This document shows, in pieces, positions 1-6,802 of a stretch of 17,953 nt of DNA (position 1 is the first letter of the stretch; each line of letters starts with the position of its first letter). The stretch is from JAMWZF01 sp041628615. GTDB lineage: Bacteria; Pseudomonadota; Alphaproteobacteria; Rhodobacterales; Rhodobacteraceae. The stretch covers positions 1 through 17,953 of the forward strand of contig JBFKOW010000059.1 in NCBI GenBank assembly GCA_041628615.1. Direction: 5' to 3'. The notes below the pieces were generated by a model, which worked only from the letters and a program-made list of their open reading frames with translations, was not told the DNA's origin and made no database searches. The position numbers and the translations under genes were made by a program.

Positions 1-329
1 GACCGGCCATAAAGCTGGTCGCCGCCCACCACGTGGTCGCCGGTGCGCAGCGTGGCCAGCGCCATCGCGCCGATCGCCGCCATGCCCGACCCGGTGACGA
101 CGCCGCCCTCGGCGCCTTCCAGCGCGTCGATCTGCCGGGCGAGGACCTCGGCGTTGGGATGGCCCTCGCGGGCATAGGTGTAGCCCGAGCCCTCGGCATA
201 TTGCCGGTCGAGCGCGTCGGGATCGGGCGAGGCATAGACCACGGAGGGCTGCAGCGGCGTCACCACGGGCCGCGAGGAGCTCTCGGGCCAGGGGCCGCGC
301 CGGATCGGGGGGCGTCTGTCCTGCGTCAT
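1..329 (-). CDS. Cys/Met-metabolism PLP-dependent enzyme (trans-sulfuration family), N-terminal part
   Basis: This gene is truncated by the left edge; about 109 N-terminal residues are visible from an ATG at 329. The translation has the entry segment of the Cys/Met-metabolism PLP family: PVVTPLQPSVVYA, then YTYAREGHPNAEVL, then a stretch reading LEGAEGGVVTGSGMAAIGA, and GDHVVGGDQLYG. These correspond to the substrate-loop Tyr-Arg region and the PLP-phosphate-binding Ser-Gly-Met-Ala segment. Family members include cystathionine gamma-synthase, cystathionine lyases, methionine gamma-lyase and O-succinyl/acetylhomoserine sulfhydrylase. The catalytic Lys region lies outside the window, so the exact reaction cannot be assigned. 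The gene starts 14 nt after the stop of the carbonic anhydrase-like gene and is probably its operon partner. Family call is firm; substrate is unknown. Confidence 0.85.
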   Translation of the reverse strand, partial: MTQDRRPPIRRGPWPESSSRPVVTPLQPSVVYASPDPDALDRQYAEGSGYTYAREGHPNAEVLARQIDALEGAEGGVVTGSGMAAIGAMALATLRTGDHVVGGDQLYGR

Positions 330-343
330 CGGTGCGGTTCCGG

Positions 344-865
344 TCAGAGGGGGCGCAGGTCGGCGCGGAACAGCCGCGCGCGCTCCTGGTAATGCTGGGC
401 CGAGGCGGTCAGCCCGGCAATCTCGGCCTCGGTCAGGTCGCGGACCACCTTGCCCGGGCTGCCGAGAACCAGGACGCACTCGGGGATCTCCTTGCCCTCG
501 GTCACCAGCGCGCCGGCGCCGATCAGGCTGTGCGCGCCGATCCGGGCGCCGTTCAGCACCGTGGCCGACATGCCGATCAGGCAGGTATCGCCCAGCGTGC
601 AGCCATGCAGCATCGCCTTGTGGCCGATGGTGCAGTTCGCGCCGATGGTCAGCGGATATCCAATGTCGGTGTGCAGCACGCAGTTTTCCTGGATGTTCGT
701 CCCCTGCCCCACCACGATCGGTTCGTTGTCGCCGCGCAGGGTCGCGCCGAACCAGACCGCGGCATGGGCCTCCAGCCGCACCCGGCCGATGACATGCGCG
801 CCCGGCGCGATCCAGGCATCGGGGTCCAGGTCCGGGGTCAGGTCGCCAAGGGCGTAGGCGGTCAT
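344..865 (-). CDS. Gamma-carbonic anhydrase-like hexapeptide-repeat protein
   Basis: A 173-residue left-handed beta-helix protein of the gamma-carbonic anhydrase/PaaY/CaiE type. Hexapeptide repeats run through most of the chain, for example GAHVIGRVRLEAHAAVWFGA, then NEPIVVGQGTNIQENCVLH. The three histidines expected to bind the trimer-interface metal are His65 (NCVLHTDIG), His82 (TIGHKAM) and His87 (MLHGC). Family members are trimeric zinc or iron enzymes, but many have no measurable CO2 hydration, so activity here is inferred only. The start at 865 overlaps the gmk stop by 4 bases (ATGA), implying translational coupling. A longer reading frame extends upstream through gmk, but that is a shadow. 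Confidence 0.9.
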   Translation of the reverse strand: MTAYALGDLTPDLDPDAWIAPGAHVIGRVRLEAHAAVWFGATLRGDNEPIVVGQGTNIQENCVLHTDIGYPLTIGANCTIGHKAMLHGCTLGDTCLIGMSATVLNGARIGAHSLIGAGALVTEGKEIPECVLVLGSPGKVVRDLTEAEIAGLTASAQHYQERARLFRADLRPL

Positions 866-1512
866 GCGGTCTCTCCGAATTCGGCGTGCAGGCGGCGGAC
901 ATGCTCCACGAGGTCCGGCTGCTGCTCGCGGCGCAGGCGCTCGGCGCTGACGATGGTCTTGAGCGCGGCCTCGGTGGCGTCGAGGTCGTCGTTGACGAGC
1001 ACGTAGTCGTAGGCGTCCCAGTGGCTGATCTCGTCCCAGCTGCGCTGCATCCGCTTGGCGATCACTTCGGCCGAGTCCTGCCCCCGCGATTCGAGCCGCT
1101 GGCGCAGTTCTGCGATCGAGGGCGGCAGCAGGAAGATCGACAGCACGTTGTCCTTCAGCGCCGAGTTGCGGATCTGCTGCGCGCCCTGCCAGTCGATGTC
1201 GAACAGCACGTCGCAGCCCTCCTCCACCGCCGCCCGGACCGGTCCCACCGGCGAGCCGTAGAAATGGCCGAAGACATGGGCGTGTTCGAGCATCTCGCCC
1301 GCCGCCACCATCGCCTTGAACTGCGCCTCGCTGCGGAAATGGTAGTCCTTTCCGTCCTTCTCGCCGGGGCGCGGCGGCCGTGTCGTGGCCGAGACCGAGA
1401 ACCGGATCGACGGATCCCAGTCCCGCAACCGGCGGGCGAGGGTCGACTTGCCCGCCCCCGAGGGCGACGACAGGATCAAGAGCAGGCCACGGCGGGACAC
1501 GGGATCGTTCAC
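862..1512 (-). CDS. gmk: Guanylate kinase
   Basis: A 216-residue guanylate kinase, which phosphorylates GMP to GDP with ATP in the cytoplasm. The P-loop SSPSGAGKST is at residues 15-24. The GMP-binding section follows: SVSATTRPPRPGEKDGKDYHF, then the EMLEHAHVFGHFYGSP segment, then DVLFDIDWQGAQQI containing the conserved DIDWQGA motif. The lid region RGQDSAEVIAKRM and the C-terminal YDYVLVNDDLD are also present. Length matches bacterial Gmk (about 205-220). The start at 1512 overlaps the yicC stop by 4 bases, and the stop overlaps the next start in the same way. The yicC-gmk pairing is common in proteobacteria, which supports both calls. Confidence 0.97.
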   Translation of the reverse strand: MNDPVSRRGLLLILSSPSGAGKSTLARRLRDWDPSIRFSVSATTRPPRPGEKDGKDYHFRSEAQFKAMVAAGEMLEHAHVFGHFYGSPVGPVRAAVEEGCDVLFDIDWQGAQQIRNSALKDNVLSIFLLPPSIAELRQRLESRGQDSAEVIAKRMQRSWDEISHWDAYDYVLVNDDLDATEAALKTIVSAERLRREQQPDLVEHVRRLHAEFGETA

Positions 1513-2402
1513 TCCACGTTCTGAATCTGTTCGCGCATCTGATCGACCGCCGCCTTGAGATCAAGCCCGATGGACGTGAGCGCGGCGTTCTGCGCCTTCG
1601 AGCAGAGCGTGTTGGCCTCGCGGTTGAACTCCTGGGCGAGGAAATCGAGCTTGCGGCCCGCCGGGGCCTGCTCGTCGAGCAGCGCCCGGCCGGCGGCGAC
1701 ATGGGCGCGCAGCCGGTCGATCTCCTCGGTCACGTCCTGCTTCACGGCGAGCAGCGCCAGTTCCTGCGCCAGCCGCTCCTCGGGGACCTCGGTCACGTCC
1801 TCGACGATCCGGCGCAGTGCCGCGGTCAGCGCCGCGCGGGCCTCGTCGCGGCGCTCTTCCGCGGCGGCGGCGGCCTGGTCGGTCAGCGCCTCGATGGCGG
1901 TGAGCTGGCCCTCGATGATGTCGCGCAACCGGTCGCCCTCGGCCTGCCGCATCGCCAGGAAGTCCTCGATCAGTACATCAAGATCGGCGTGCAGGGCATT
2001 GAGAAGGCGCTCCGTTTCCTGCTCGCCACTGGCGCCCTGCGCGATCACGCCGCGCACCGCGAGCACATCCGCCGCGGTGGGCTGGGCCAGCGTCAGGCCG
2101 CGGTCGAGGGCGGCGGATTCGATCTCGGAGAGGGCGGCGAGCACCCGGTCGACCTGCCCGCGGTCGAGGGTCAGCCCCACCGCCTCGGTGTCCCGCGCGA
2201 TCCGCAGCGACACGGTGATCGATCCCCGGGCGACGGCACGGCCGACGGCGCCGCGCACCATCGGGTCGAGCCCCTCGATGCCCTCGGGCAACCGCAGCCG
2301 CAGGTCGAGCCCGCGGCCGTTGACGCCGCGCATCTCCCAGACCCAGCCCTGGCCCTCGGCGGCGCCGCGGCGGCTGGCGTAGCCGGTCATCGAACGGATC
2401 AT
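1509..2402 (-). CDS. yicC: YicC family endoribonuclease
   Basis: A 297-residue YicC/YloC protein. The N-terminal signature MIRSMTGYA opens the protein, and the C-terminal DUF1732 block near residues 265-297 reads QEFNREANTLCSKA, then GLDLKAAVDQMREQIQNVE. The middle is Ala/Glu-rich helix. YicC of E. coli is reported as an endoribonuclease acting on small RNAs; the role in this organism is inferred by family. The reading frame continues 18 codons upstream, but the ATG at 2402 is preferred: the family begins MIRSMTGY, and a GGGAGGA ribosome-binding site sits about 6 nt upstream. It is the first gene of the minus-strand cluster and is divergent from the PAS-protein gene. Confidence 0.95.
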   Translation of the reverse strand: MIRSMTGYASRRGAAEGQGWVWEMRGVNGRGLDLRLRLPEGIEGLDPMVRGAVGRAVARGSITVSLRIARDTEAVGLTLDRGQVDRVLAALSEIESAALDRGLTLAQPTAADVLAVRGVIAQGASGEQETERLLNALHADLDVLIEDFLAMRQAEGDRLRDIIEGQLTAIEALTDQAAAAAEERRDEARAALTAALRRIVEDVTEVPEERLAQELALLAVKQDVTEEIDRLRAHVAAGRALLDEQAPAGRKLDFLAQEFNREANTLCSKAQNAALTSIGLDLKAAVDQMREQIQNVE

Positions 2403-2473
2403 GGCGGTTCCTCCCGGAGTGGCGCGCGACCTGCGCCGCGCCCGACCCTGCGCCAAGCGGATCGCACGGGCAA

Positions 2474-2489
2474 CCGTTAACCCGTTAAC
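2474..2489. repeat. Tandem direct repeat CCGTTAAC x2
   Basis: Two perfect copies of CCGTTAAC abut at 2474-2481 and 2482-2489 in the divergent yicC / PAS-gene spacer. Each contains the palindrome GTTAAC. In such GC-rich DNA the AT-rich GTTAAC pair stands out and may be a protein-binding site. The two TTAA cores are separated by 4 nt, so this is not itself a canonical CtrA full site, although GTTAAC resembles CtrA half-sites. Function is not shown. Confidence 0.4.
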
Positions 2490-2526
2490 ACTTTCCTAGG
2501 TAACATGCCGGCCGTTCTGACTTATC

Positions 2527-2541
2527 TTAAAAAGCGATTAA
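2527..2541 (+). promoter_or_regulatory. Candidate CtrA-binding site (TTAA-N7-TTAA)
   Basis: The sequence TTAAAAAGCGATTAA has two TTAA tetramers separated by exactly 7 bases, which is the spacing of the CtrA box described in alphaproteobacteria. It lies about 45 nt upstream of the PAS_5 gene start at 2587, a position suited to control of that gene. It may also affect divergent yicC. The match is seen directly; that CtrA binds here is inference. Confidence 0.5.
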
Positions 2542-2586
2542 ACCGCCACCGTTCAGACCGCGGTTCCGCAGCGAAAGGCCAGACGC

Positions 2587-3234
2587 ATGGATGACACCAC
2601 CCTTACCCGCGACCTCACGGATGGCCTGCCGCTTGTCTCCCCCGCCGCCGACAGGGTCCTGCGCGACCTCGAAAGCTACTGGCAGGAACTCAGCCGCAGC
2701 ACCCGGATCCCGTTCCGCTCCGATGTCGATCCGCGCCGGATCGACGCCGCCCTGCCGCACGCCTTCGTGCTGCAGAGGGTCGCCGAAGGCGTCGGCCGGT
2801 TCCGCGTTGCGGGGGCGGAACTCGAAACCCTGCTCGGCATGGACCCGCGGGGGATGCCGCTCAGCGCCTTCTTCACCCCGGCGGCGCGGCTGACGCTGAA
2901 GCACTGGTTCGCGATGGTCTTCGACCGCCCGGCGCTGGTCGAACTGCCGCTGGTGTCCGAGCGCCGGCTGGGACGGCCCCGGCTCGACGGGCGGCTGATG
3001 ATCCTGCCGCTGGCCAACGAGGACGGCGAGGTGGCGCTGGCGATGGGGGCTCTCGTCGTCTCCGGCAATCCGGGCTTCGGACCGCGGCGCTTCGACATCC
3101 CCGACGGATTCGTCCGGATGGAGCCCGCCGCCGCGGAAGTCACGCGCCGTCCGGCACCCCACGCCGCCGCCCGCGCCGCGGCGATCGCCCGCGGCGGCCG
3201 GCCCGACCTGCGGCTGGTGGTCGATAACACCTGA
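2587..3234 (+). CDS. PAS domain-containing protein (PAS_5 family)
   Basis: A 215-residue cytoplasmic protein of the PAS_5/DUF1457 type that is common and usually multicopy in Rhodobacterales. A lead-in helix (VLRDLESYWQELSRS, residues 25-39) is followed by IPFRSDVDPRRIDAALPHAFVL. The PAS-like core runs from about 58 to 160, with GRFRVAGAELETLLGMDPRGMPLSAFF and later LILPLANEDGEVALAMGALV. No enzymatic output domain is present, so it is probably a stand-alone sensor or adaptor whose ligand and partner are unknown. The C-terminus is Arg/Ala-rich and low-complexity. The gene is monocistronic: it is divergent from yicC, convergent with the DAHP synthase gene, and has a CtrA-like box upstream. The ribosome-binding site before the ATG at 2587 is weak (GAAAGG). 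Confidence 0.85.
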   Translation: MDDTTLTRDLTDGLPLVSPAADRVLRDLESYWQELSRSTRIPFRSDVDPRRIDAALPHAFVLQRVAEGVGRFRVAGAELETLLGMDPRGMPLSAFFTPAARLTLKHWFAMVFDRPALVELPLVSERRLGRPRLDGRLMILPLANEDGEVALAMGALVVSGNPGFGPRRFDIPDGFVRMEPAAAEVTRRPAPHAAARAAAIARGGRPDLRLVVDNT

Positions 3235-3244
3235 AAACGCAAAC

Positions 3245-3264
3245 GGCAGGCGTCGCCGCCTGCC
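3245..3264 (-). terminator. Intrinsic terminator of the DAHP synthase gene
   Basis: A perfect 8-bp stem (3245-3252 with 3257-3264, GGCAGGCG/CGCCTGCC) closes a TCGC tetraloop. On the minus strand it is followed by GTTTGCGTTTT, a T-rich tail, and it lies about 28 nt past the DAHP synthase stop at 3292. It also sits 10 nt past the convergent PAS gene stop at 3234, so it may stop transcription from both sides. The T tail favours the minus strand. Confidence 0.65.
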
Positions 3265-3291
3265 CTGCTCCGGGTCCGGTTCCGGCCCGCC

Positions 3292-4665
3292 TCAGCCCGC
3301 CTTGGCGGTGCCGTTCTGCGCGTTGCGCCGGGCGGTCAGTTCCTCGGCCACGAGGAACGCCAGTTCCAGCGACTGCGAGGCGTTGAGCCGCGGGTCGCAG
3401 GCGGTGTGATAGCGGTCCGAAAGGTCCTCGTCCGACACCGCCCGCACCCCGCCGGTGCACTCGGTTACGTCGGCGCCGGTCATCTCGAAATGCACCCCGC
3501 CGGGGATCGAGCCCTCGGCGGCGTGCACCTCGAAGAATTCCCGCACCTCGCGCAGCACGCTCTCGAAGGGGCGCGTCTTGTAGCCCGAGGCGGACTTGAT
3601 CGTGTTGCCGTGCATCGGGTCGCAGACCCAGGTCACGTTGGCGCCTTCCTCCTGCACCGCCCGGATCAGCCGGGGCAGGTGGTCGGTCACGTTGCCCGCG
3701 CCGAACCGCGAGATCAGGGTCAGCCGGCCCGCCTCGTTGTCCGGGTTCAGACGGACCATCAGGTCCTTGAGGTGGCCGGTGGTCATCGACGGGCCGCATT
3801 TCAGGCCGATCGGGTTCAGCACGCCGCGGCAGAACTCGACATGGGCGCCGTCGGGCTGCCGGGTCCGGTCGCCGATCCAGATCATGTGGCCCGAGCCGGC
3901 CAGCCACTTGCCCGACGTGGAATCGAGCCGGGTCAGCGCTTCCTCGTATTCCAGCAGCAGCGCCTCGTGGGAGGTGTAGAACTCCACCGTCGAGAACTCG
4001 TGCGTGGTCTCGCTGCCGATGCCGGCGGCCTCCATGAAGTCGATCGTGTCCTGGATCCGGTTAGCGATGTCGCGGTAGCGCTCGGCCTCGTCATCCTCGG
4101 TGAAGCCAAGGGTCCAGGCGTGGACCCGGTGCATGTCGGCGAAACCGCCGGTCGAGAAGGCGCGCAGCAGGTTCAGCGTCGCCGCGGCCTGGGTATAGGC
4201 CTGCAGCATCTTCTGCGGGTCGGGGATCCGGGCCTCGGGGGTGAAGTCCAGCTCGTTGATGATGTCGCCGCGGTAGGAGGGCAGCTCGACCCCGTTCTTG
4301 ACCTCGGTCGGCGCGCTGCGGGGCTTGGCGAACTGCCCGGCCATGCGGCCGACCTTGATCACCGGCACCTTGGCGCCGTAGGTCAGAACCATCGCCATCT
4401 GCAGCATCACCTTGAAGGTGTCGCGGATGCCGTCGGCGGAGAAGTCCTTGAAGCTCTCGGCGCAATCGCCGCCCTGCAGCAGGAACGCCTTGCCCTGCCC
4501 CGCCTTCGCGAGCAGCGCCTTCAGCCGCCGCGCCTCGCCGGCGAAGACCAGCGGCGGATAGGCGGAGAGCCGGGCCTCGACCGCGCCGAGCGCGGCAGCG
4601 TCCACGTAGTCCGGCATCTGCACCCGCGGCTTGCTGCGCCACCCGCTCTTCTTCCACTCGGTCAT
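3292..4665 (-). CDS. Class II 3-deoxy-7-phosphoheptulonate (DAHP) synthase
   Basis: A 457-residue class II (plant/Mycobacterium type) DAHP synthase. It condenses phosphoenolpyruvate and erythrose 4-phosphate in the first step of the shikimate pathway to aromatic amino acids. The metal ligands are recognisable: Cys68 in QGGDCAESF, His352 in CDPMHGNT, Glu394 in HFEMTGADVTECTGG and Asp424 in CDPRLNASQSLEL. The substrate-binding segment KVGRMAGQFAKPRS is at 104-117, and LKCGPSMTTGH is at 288-298. Length matches the family. The start at 4665 has a GGAGG about 10 nt upstream. It is transcribed alone, divergent from the GlxA-type regulator gene. Symbols such as aroG or aroF are used for this class in other species, so none is assigned here. 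Confidence 0.96.
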   Translation of the reverse strand: MTEWKKSGWRSKPRVQMPDYVDAAALGAVEARLSAYPPLVFAGEARRLKALLAKAGQGKAFLLQGGDCAESFKDFSADGIRDTFKVMLQMAMVLTYGAKVPVIKVGRMAGQFAKPRSAPTEVKNGVELPSYRGDIINELDFTPEARIPDPQKMLQAYTQAAATLNLLRAFSTGGFADMHRVHAWTLGFTEDDEAERYRDIANRIQDTIDFMEAAGIGSETTHEFSTVEFYTSHEALLLEYEEALTRLDSTSGKWLAGSGHMIWIGDRTRQPDGAHVEFCRGVLNPIGLKCGPSMTTGHLKDLMVRLNPDNEAGRLTLISRFGAGNVTDHLPRLIRAVQEEGANVTWVCDPMHGNTIKSASGYKTRPFESVLREVREFFEVHAAEGSIPGGVHFEMTGADVTECTGGVRAVSDEDLSDRYHTACDPRLNASQSLELAFLVAEELTARRNAQNGTAKAG

Positions 4666-4845
4666 CGCGTCCGGGCCTCCATGCCCCCTGGGTTCCTGTC
4701 AGGCAGAGCGGCCTTAGCGCGGCGCGGGGGGCCGTTGCAATGCCCAAAAGGCCGGTTCCGCGCGCGGATTCGGGCTCCGGCGGCTATTGATCCCGTGCCT
4801 CAAAACTGGTCATCTGCCGTCCCGTAGTGACGCCAGGGACGTCTC

Positions 4846-5850
4846 ATGGACATCAAGAGCCAGATCGTCGAGGTCGCCGACCCCGGCCTCAAGCCGAAGC
4901 GCTTCGTCTTCGTGCTGCTCGAGAATTTCACCATGCTCTGCTTCGCCTGCGCGGTGGAGTCGCTGCGGATCGCCAACCGGATGTCGGGCAAGACCCTCTA
5001 CGACTGGGTGATCGCCGGCGAGGGCGGCGACACCGTCACCTGTTCCGCGGGGATCGGCTACAAGCTCGGGATGGACCTCGTCGAACTGAACCGCGAGGAC
5101 ACGGTGCTGCTGTGCGGCGGCATCGACGTGCAGGCCGCCACGACCCGGCGGGTGCTGAACTGGCTGCGCCGCGAGGCGCGTCGCGGGGTGACGATGGGCG
5201 GGCTCTGCACCGCCGGCTACACGCTCGCCAAGGCCGGCCTGCTCGACGGCAAGCGGGCCACGATCCACTGGGAGAACCAGGACAGCTTTGCCGAGGAATT
5301 CGACGAGGTGCAGCTCACCAAATCGGTCTTCGTGATCGACGGCAACCGGATCACCACCGCCGGCGGCACCGCCTCGATCGACCTGATGCTCAAGATCATC
5401 GCCGACGACCACGGCGAGACGCTGGCCAGCGCGGTCGCCGACCAGCTCATCTATTCGTCGATCCGCACCGACCAGGACACCCAGCGGCTGTCGATCCCGA
5501 CCCGGATCGGCGTCCGGCACCCGAAGCTCTCGCTCGTCATCCAGATGATGGAGCAGAACATCGAGGAGCCGATCTCGCCCTCGATCCTCGCCCGCGACGT
5601 GGGCATGTCGACCCGGCAGCTCGAGCGGCTGTTCCGGCGCTACCTCAACCGGTCGCCCAAGCGCTATTACATGGAACTCAGGCTGCAGAAGGCACGCAAC
5701 CTCCTGATGCAGACCGACATGAGCGTCATCAACGTGGCGCTGGCCTGCGGCTTCGCCTCGCCGTCGCATTTCTCCAAGTGCTACCGGGCGCATTACCAGA
5801 CCACGCCCTACCGCGAACGCGGCGCGCAGGCGGCGCGGCTCAGCGTCTGA
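4846..5850 (+). CDS. GlxA family transcriptional regulator (DJ-1/PfpI-like domain plus AraC HTH)
   Basis: A 334-residue regulator. Residues about 18-190 form a DJ-1/PfpI (class I glutamine amidotransferase-like) domain, starting KRFVFVLLENFTMLCFACAVE. It retains a cysteine at the nucleophile elbow (Cys121 in GGLCTAGYTLAKAG). Residues about 230-325 are an AraC-type double helix-turn-helix with DVGMSTRQLERLFRRYLNRSP and the second helix region VALACGFASPSHFSKCYRAHY. The closest well-known relatives by architecture are GbdR, CdhR and ArgR of Pseudomonas, which sense quaternary-amine or arginine metabolites, so a similar role is plausible but unproven. An AGGGA lies 7 nt before the ATG at 4846. 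It has no catabolic gene beside it that would reveal its target. Confidence 0.92.
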   Translation: MDIKSQIVEVADPGLKPKRFVFVLLENFTMLCFACAVESLRIANRMSGKTLYDWVIAGEGGDTVTCSAGIGYKLGMDLVELNREDTVLLCGGIDVQAATTRRVLNWLRREARRGVTMGGLCTAGYTLAKAGLLDGKRATIHWENQDSFAEEFDEVQLTKSVFVIDGNRITTAGGTASIDLMLKIIADDHGETLASAVADQLIYSSIRTDQDTQRLSIPTRIGVRHPKLSLVIQMMEQNIEEPISPSILARDVGMSTRQLERLFRRYLNRSPKRYYMELRLQKARNLLMQTDMSVINVALACGFASPSHFSKCYRAHYQTTPYRERGAQAARLSV

Positions 5851-5853
5851 GCC
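5837..5853 (+). terminator. Possible weak terminator after the GlxA-type regulator gene
   Basis: A 6-bp perfect stem, GGCTCA (5837-5842) with TGAGCC (5848-5853) and a 5-nt loop, spans the regulator stop codon. A run of seven T residues follows at 5868-5874. The 14-nt gap between stem and T tract makes it a poor textbook terminator, so the call is tentative. Confidence 0.3.
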
Positions 5854-5933
5854 CCGCGACGGCCCGCTTTTTTTGCGTTGATCGACATGCCATGTTACCA
5901 TTCCTCTCTGAAAGAGTAGGTGAGGGGGTTTTC

Positions 5934-6737
5934 ATGAAACGTTTGCTATTCGCCGCCGGCACAGTGGCGATGACCTCCGGCGCGGCGTTCGCGTTGCCGG
6001 TCGATCTGAATCTGTGGACGGCGGAAAGCTATCCCTCGGTATCGGGTTTCCCCAATGGCGTCTGGACCGTGGACGGCAGCGGCGCGACCGTGACCCAGTC
6101 GCAGAACGGCCAGCCAACGCTGTTCTATTCGGATTTCACCGCGCAGGGGTCCGAGGTGACCGGCAAGGTAGTGGTCAATTCCAACAACGACGACGACTTT
6201 TTCGGCTTCGTGCTGGGATTCGATGGCGGTGACAGTCTCGACGCGGGGGCCGACTACCTGCTTGTCGACTGGAAACGGAACAGCCAGTTCTTCGATTTCG
6301 GCGATGGATCGAGCCCGGGGCCGGGCTACACCGCGCTGCGCGGGCTCGCCGTGTCCCGCGTTACCGGGATTCCGACTGCCGACGAGTTCTGGGGCCACCA
6401 GACCTGGACCGGCGCGGGTGCCGCCGCCGGCGGGCTCCAGGAACTCGCGCGAGGTACCACGCTGGGGTCCTCTGCCTGGGTTGTGGGACAGACCTACGAG
6501 TTCAGCTTCGACTTCGGTCCCAACAACCTCGTGGTATCGGTCGATGGTGTGCAGCAGTTCAACATCACGGGCACCTTCGAGAACGGGTCCATCGGCTTCT
6601 ACAATTTCAGCCAGGCCGACGTGACCTATTCGGCCTTCGAGAAGGACAGCGGGTCGTTCCCGGCCGTTCCGCTGCCGGCATCGGCATGGCTGCTGACGGC
6701 GGCGATCGGGGGGCTGGCGCTGCGCCGTCGCCGCTGA
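5934..6737 (+). CDS. Secreted VPLPA-CTERM sorting-domain protein with thrombospondin C-terminal-like fold
   Basis: A 267-residue exported protein. A signal peptide (MKRLLFAAGTVAMTSGAAFA, cut after about residue 20) is followed by a domain resembling the thrombospondin C-terminal/L-type lectin-like fold. This domain has an acidic NSNNDDDFFGFVLGFDGGD and DYLLVDWKRNSQFFDFGD. The C-terminus is a textbook exosortase-type tail: VPLPAS at 245-250, a hydrophobic segment WLLTAAIGGLAL, then RRRR. VPLPA is the Rhodobacterales form of PEP-CTERM. In this class the tail directs processing by an exosortase, often in strains making extracellular polysaccharide. A longer frame reads through from 4827, but the ATG at 5934 has a GAGGGG site and begins the signal peptide, so it is chosen. 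Its ligand is unknown. Confidence 0.85.
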   Translation: MKRLLFAAGTVAMTSGAAFALPVDLNLWTAESYPSVSGFPNGVWTVDGSGATVTQSQNGQPTLFYSDFTAQGSEVTGKVVVNSNNDDDFFGFVLGFDGGDSLDAGADYLLVDWKRNSQFFDFGDGSSPGPGYTALRGLAVSRVTGIPTADEFWGHQTWTGAGAAAGGLQELARGTTLGSSAWVVGQTYEFSFDFGPNNLVVSVDGVQQFNITGTFENGSIGFYNFSQADVTYSAFEKDSGSFPAVPLPASAWLLTAAIGGLALRRRR

Positions 6738-6774
6738 GCCCCGGCCAAAGCGCCATCCCGACGACACCGGGCGG

Positions 6775-6802
6775 GGGCGCCGGACTTCAGTATCCGGCGC
6801 CC
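6775..6802. terminator. Strong GC stem-loop between convergent genes
   Basis: A perfect 10-bp stem pairs 6775-6784 (GGGCGCCGGA) with 6793-6802 (TCCGGCGCCC) across an 8-nt loop. It lies between the VPLPA-CTERM gene (stop 6737) and the convergent lipase gene, and overlaps the lipase's last codons and stop at 6787-6789. No T tract follows on either strand, so termination would be atypical; it may instead protect mRNA 3' ends. Confidence 0.4.

Noticed and set aside
866..1702. Upstream extension of the gamma-carbonic anhydrase-like frame
   Set aside because: It overlaps gmk and yicC in another frame, and the ATGA overlap at 862-865 gives a natural start.
3406..4827. A 473-codon plus-strand frame opposite the DAHP synthase gene
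   Set aside because: The opposite strand encodes a fully conserved enzyme; this frame is an Arg/Gly/Leu-rich GC-bias artefact.
4827..5933. Long open frame in front of the VPLPA-CTERM protein
   Set aside because: It is a shadow of the GlxA-type regulator gene; the signal peptide and ribosome-binding site fix the start at 5934.
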